A DNA stretch of 64,000 bases, from the NCBI RefSeq assembly GCF_030161375.1, contig NZ_BSSQ01000004.1, forward strand, positions 268,092 through 332,091, read 5' to 3'. Positions 61,105-64,000 of this stretch are shown here, one piece after another; positions within the stretch are counted from its first letter, which is position 1, and every line of letters begins with the position of its first letter. Below the pieces are notes generated by a model. The model did not search any database and was not told the DNA's origin. It saw nothing but the letters and a program-made list of their open reading frames with translations. The DNA comes from Paenibacillus glycanilyticus (GTDB lineage Bacteria > Bacillota > Bacilli > Paenibacillales > Paenibacillaceae). The translations under genes and the position numbers were made by a program.

Positions 61105-62382
61105 GTGACGGTTCCTTTTCGGTTTATACATGCGGCTGACCTGCATCTGGATAGTCCGTTCCGCGGAATGAGCAAGGTGCCCGAAAGGTTGAAGGAGAAG
61201 CTGATGGCTTCTACCTTCACCGCTTTGCGCCGGTTAACGGAGACGGCCATTGCCGAGCAGGTTGATTTTATCGTTGTTTCCGGCGATTTGTACGATGAAG
61301 CGGACCGTTCGCTGAAAGCCCAGCTGTTCCTGCTCAAAGAATGGGAACGGCTGCAGCAGCACGGCATTGCCGTATTTGTTATTCATGGCAATCACGATCC
61401 GCTAAACGGCGCAAGGGCAGAACTGAAGCTACCGTCCAACGTGACGCAATTTGGAGCTACAGGAATGGAATACAGGCCGGCTTACTGCAGAAGCGGTGAG
61501 CTGGCTGCTTTTGTTTATGGGATGTCGTACGGCAAAAGACATGTGACGGATAATCTGGCGGCCGGTTATTCGGCGGTGGCCGGAGCGCCTTTTCATATTG
61601 CAATGCTGCACGGCAACGTGAACGGCGATCAATCCCATGACCCGTATGCGCCATGTTCGTTGGAAGAGCTTACAGGCAAAGGCTTCGATTATTGGGCGCT
61701 TGGCCACATCCACACAAGAAAAGTGCTTCATGAATATCCGCATATTGTGTATTCAGGCAATATACAGGGCCGTAACCCAAGAGAGACCGGGGCAAAGGGA
61801 TGTTATGTGGTGGAGGTGTCCGCAGCGCGGGCCGTTCGACTGACATTCTTAGCGCTAGACGAGATCAGGTGGCTGGAAGACGAGCTGCCGATCACGGGAA
61901 TACATACGGAACAAGAGCTGTTGCTTAGGCTCGAAGAACAGGTGGAGAAGCTCGCGCTGGAGGGAGACGGACGAACGGTTATGGTTCGGCTCGCGTTGAC
62001 CGGCCAAGGTCCTTTGCATCAAAAACTGGCAGATCCGCTTACGGTTCAAGCATTGCTTGAACAGCTTCAGCAATTGTCCCCCGATGCGTGGGTATATAGT
62101 CTCGATGGACATACCAGAGCGGAGCTGCGGTTAGCCGACCTGGAAGACGAGAACAGTTTTGCCATGGAGTTATACCGGCTCGCGCAGCGGCTGGAAAATG
62201 ACCATGAGGCATGGAGAAGGGAAGCCGCATCGGCTGTGTCTCCGCTTGCCGGACATGCCAAGCTGGGCAGATTGCTGCGCGGACAATGGGAGGAGCTGCC
62301 CGTTGACTGGCTGCAACAAGCAAGAGAGCTAACGATCGGCTTGCTGTCATCAGAAGGCAGCGAAGGGAGGAAGGACGAATGA
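61105..62382 (+). CDS. YhaO/SbcD-like DNA repair exonuclease
   Basis: This 425-residue metallophosphoesterase has the nuclease motifs AADLHLDSPF, VVSGDLYDEAD, IHGNHDPLNG, MLHGNVNG and ALGHIHTRK. The C-terminal cap region is less conserved. It is the YhaO subgroup of the SbcD/Mre11 family, which with a YhaN ATPase processes DNA ends. It has a GTG start 3 bp after the glycosyltransferase gene and overlaps the next start (ATGA). Confidence 0.9.
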   Translation: MTVPFRFIHAADLHLDSPFRGMSKVPERLKEKLMASTFTALRRLTETAIAEQVDFIVVSGDLYDEADRSLKAQLFLLKEWERLQQHGIAVFVIHGNHDPLNGARAELKLPSNVTQFGATGMEYRPAYCRSGELAAFVYGMSYGKRHVTDNLAAGYSAVAGAPFHIAMLHGNVNGDQSHDPYAPCSLEELTGKGFDYWALGHIHTRKVLHEYPHIVYSGNIQGRNPRETGAKGCYVVEVSAARAVRLTFLALDEIRWLEDELPITGIHTEQELLLRLEEQVEKLALEGDGRTVMVRLALTGQGPLHQKLADPLTVQALLEQLQQLSPDAWVYSLDGHTRAELRLADLEDENSFAMELYRLAQRLENDHEAWRREAASAVSPLAGHAKLGRLLRGQWEELPVDWLQQARELTIGLLSSEGSEGRKDE

Positions 62383-64000
62383 AGCTGCTGGAAGCGCGGA
62401 TAGACGGCTTCGGCCAGCTGCAGGGATTCAGCTGCCGGCTGGACGGTCCTTCCGTTATTTTATACGGGATGAATGAAGCCGGGAAAAGCACGTTGTTTGG
62501 ATTTATCCGGATGATTCTATACGGGTTTGCAAGGCGGAATCAACCTTCCGAGCGGCAGGAACCCGTGAACGGGGGTACCCATGGCGGGCAACTTGTATTT
62601 GAGGACGAGCATGGCCATACCTATTTGGCGGAACGATATGCAAGCCAAAACGGCGGCCGGTTGAAGTTAAGACGGTTGCTCGACAGCCATGGCAAAGAAA
62701 CGCAGCTGGCTGAAGAGAACTGGCCGACGCAGGCGGAATGGGAACGGGATTTTCTCGGCGGGACCAATGAGCAGCTGTTCCGGGAATTGTATGCGATTAC
62801 GTTAACCGAGCTGCAGCAGGTCGGAGCTTTGTCGCATGATGAACTCGGCAAGTATTTGTACCATGCGGGCTGGGAGAACGGCAAAGCTATCGCCGCCGCC
62901 GAGAAGAAGCTGCAACAGGAAATGGAGCAGCTGTTTAAGCCGCGCGGCACTAACCAGCGGATGAACAAAGAGCTGAAGACGTTAGAGCAAACGGAGCAGG
63001 AGCTGCGGAAGCAGGCAGATGCGATTCGAGCGTATAATGAGCTGCAGCAGGAAATCGAGCAAGTTCATCTAGAACTGGGCGGACTTGAGCAAAAGTTGCC
63101 TCATCGGCAATCCGCCGCGCAACTGGCGGTGAAAGCGCAGGCCATCAGGCCGGTATGGCTGAAGCAACTTGAGCTTGGCCGGGAGCGTGAGAGTATGGCC
63201 GATGCTCGGCGAATTACGGCTGAAGCGGAGCTGCGCTGGTATGAACTGCAGAAGGAACGCGGAAGTAGAACCCGTGAGCAAGAGCGGCTAGAGCAGGAGC
63301 AAAAGCTGGTCAACCAGAAGCGCGAAATCATCCGCTATGATGAGGAGCTGCTTGGACGGAAGGAAGAAGCCGAAGCTTTGCTTTTGGAAAGCGAACGGAT
63401 GCAGCTTTTGCGGGAAGAGAGCATCACGCGGGCAAGCGAGCTAGCGGCAGACGAAGAGATGCTTGCTAGGCTGCTGGGCCGAATCTCGCCGAACTGGGGA
63501 GAAAAGCAACTGCTTGACTTGCAGCTCACCGTGTCGGACCGGGAATATGTGCGGGGGCAGAAACAGCTGGAAGCGGAAGCGGGCCGCAGCACGGAACGGC
63601 TGAAAGCGGACATGCAGTCGGTGACCCAGCAGGAACGGGAAGCAACGCTACAGCTAGCCGAATCGGAAGCGGAGCTTGCTCGCGCGGAAGCGGCGGCAAG
63701 CGGTCCGCTGCGGACGGGCGGCGGAGCTTTCCTGCCGCAAACAAGCGATGCGATGCGAGCGGCTTGGCATGAGTGCGATGCGGCGCTGCGCGAATGGGAG
63801 CTTGAGCGGCTGCAGAAGCCGGCAGCCGCTCAAGAGGCGGGCCAGGGCGTTGCCGGCCCGCTGTGGATTGGAGCGGCGCTGGCTGGCGGCGGCGCAATTG
63901 CGCTTGGCGCCGCAGAGCTTGCCGGCGGCGCTTTCCCTGGCGCAGCCGGCGCAGCTGCTGCGCTAGGCGCGCTCGCGCTGGCGCTGGCGGCGCTGGCGCG
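62379..64000 (+). CDS. YhaN/SbcC-like ATPase (3' end outside the window)
   Basis: The frame is open to the last base, giving about 540 residues of a larger protein. It begins MKLLEARIDGFGQLQGF and has Walker A GMNEAGKST at residue 32 or so. FRELYAITLTELQQVG follows, then a long coiled coil (about 170-480) rich in Glu, Gln and Arg. The visible end turns into a Gly/Ala/Leu hydrophobic stretch, as in YhaN proteins that have transmembrane segments in the coiled-coil middle. It is the partner of the upstream nuclease in an Mre11/Rad50-like complex. Confidence 0.9.
   Translation, partial: MKLLEARIDGFGQLQGFSCRLDGPSVILYGMNEAGKSTLFGFIRMILYGFARRNQPSERQEPVNGGTHGGQLVFEDEHGHTYLAERYASQNGGRLKLRRLLDSHGKETQLAEENWPTQAEWERDFLGGTNEQLFRELYAITLTELQQVGALSHDELGKYLYHAGWENGKAIAAAEKKLQQEMEQLFKPRGTNQRMNKELKTLEQTEQELRKQADAIRAYNELQQEIEQVHLELGGLEQKLPHRQSAAQLAVKAQAIRPVWLKQLELGRERESMADARRITAEAELRWYELQKERGSRTREQERLEQEQKLVNQKREIIRYDEELLGRKEEAEALLLESERMQLLREESITRASELAADEEMLARLLGRISPNWGEKQLLDLQLTVSDREYVRGQKQLEAEAGRSTERLKADMQSVTQQEREATLQLAESEAELARAEAAASGPLRTGGGAFLPQTSDAMRAAWHECDAALREWELERLQKPAAAQEAGQGVAGPLWIGAALAGGGAIALGAAELAGGAFPGAAGAAAALGALALALAALA

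Overview
The window looks like the chromosome of a spore-forming, S-layer-bearing Gram-positive of the Paenibacillus type. It has moderate GC, strong purine-rich ribosome sites with frequent TTG/GTG starts, paired YesM/YesN two-component systems, an SLH-anchored exoenzyme, duplicated spoVA genes and the conserved Firmicute yqeG-yqeM cluster. No tRNA, rRNA, CRISPR array, prophage or transposase gene was seen.

Layout. 1-2692: a YesM/YesN-type sensor and AraC-type regulator, the sensor cut by the window edge. 2744-5690: a DUF2975 membrane protein, an MmyB-type Xre regulator and a divergent 14-TM drug exporter. 5820-12173: a 2117-residue secreted enzyme with seven repeated beta-trefoil-like modules, two carbohydrate-binding-like modules, a GH87-type beta-helix and three SLH domains. 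12291-15300: small membrane and zinc-ribbon proteins, a cyclase-family hydrolase, a lipoprotein resembling signal peptidase I but lacking the catalytic lysine, and a helical-repeat protein. 15301-15839: non-coding, with nested palindromes and a degenerate 12-bp repeat.

15840-27526 is a carbohydrate-utilisation locus. Two ABC permeases and a binding lipoprotein import an oligosaccharide; a YesM/YesN pair senses and regulates; a heparinase II/III-like protein, a GH88 unsaturated uronyl hydrolase and a DUF2264 protein act in the cytoplasm. The gene set points to a uronic-acid-containing glycan.

27591-33378 is a sporulation locus related to the spoVA2mob type: DUF1657, DUF421 carrying a DUF1657-like tail, then two consecutive spoVAC-spoVAD-spoVAEb sets. 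It is preceded by a tandem duplication of about 275 bp containing a fold-back element. The known role of these proteins is dipicolinic-acid movement across the spore inner membrane.

33436-40793: mprF, then a moxR-DUF58-transglutaminase operon. 40931-47063: yqeG-yqeH-aroE-yhbY-nadD-yqeK-rsfS-cvfB-yqeM. 47181-51934: thymidine kinase with an unusual P-loop, a small coiled-coil protein and the class Ib ribonucleotide reductase operon nrdI-nrdE-nrdF behind candidate NrdR boxes. 52151-54867: a GyrI-like protein, a PhzF-like protein and two HAD phosphatases. 55175-58536: DUF2277 and a marR-exporter-WrbA operon. 58603-64000: a GGDEF protein, a glycosyltransferase and a YhaO/YhaN (SbcCD-like) pair, the last cut by the window end.
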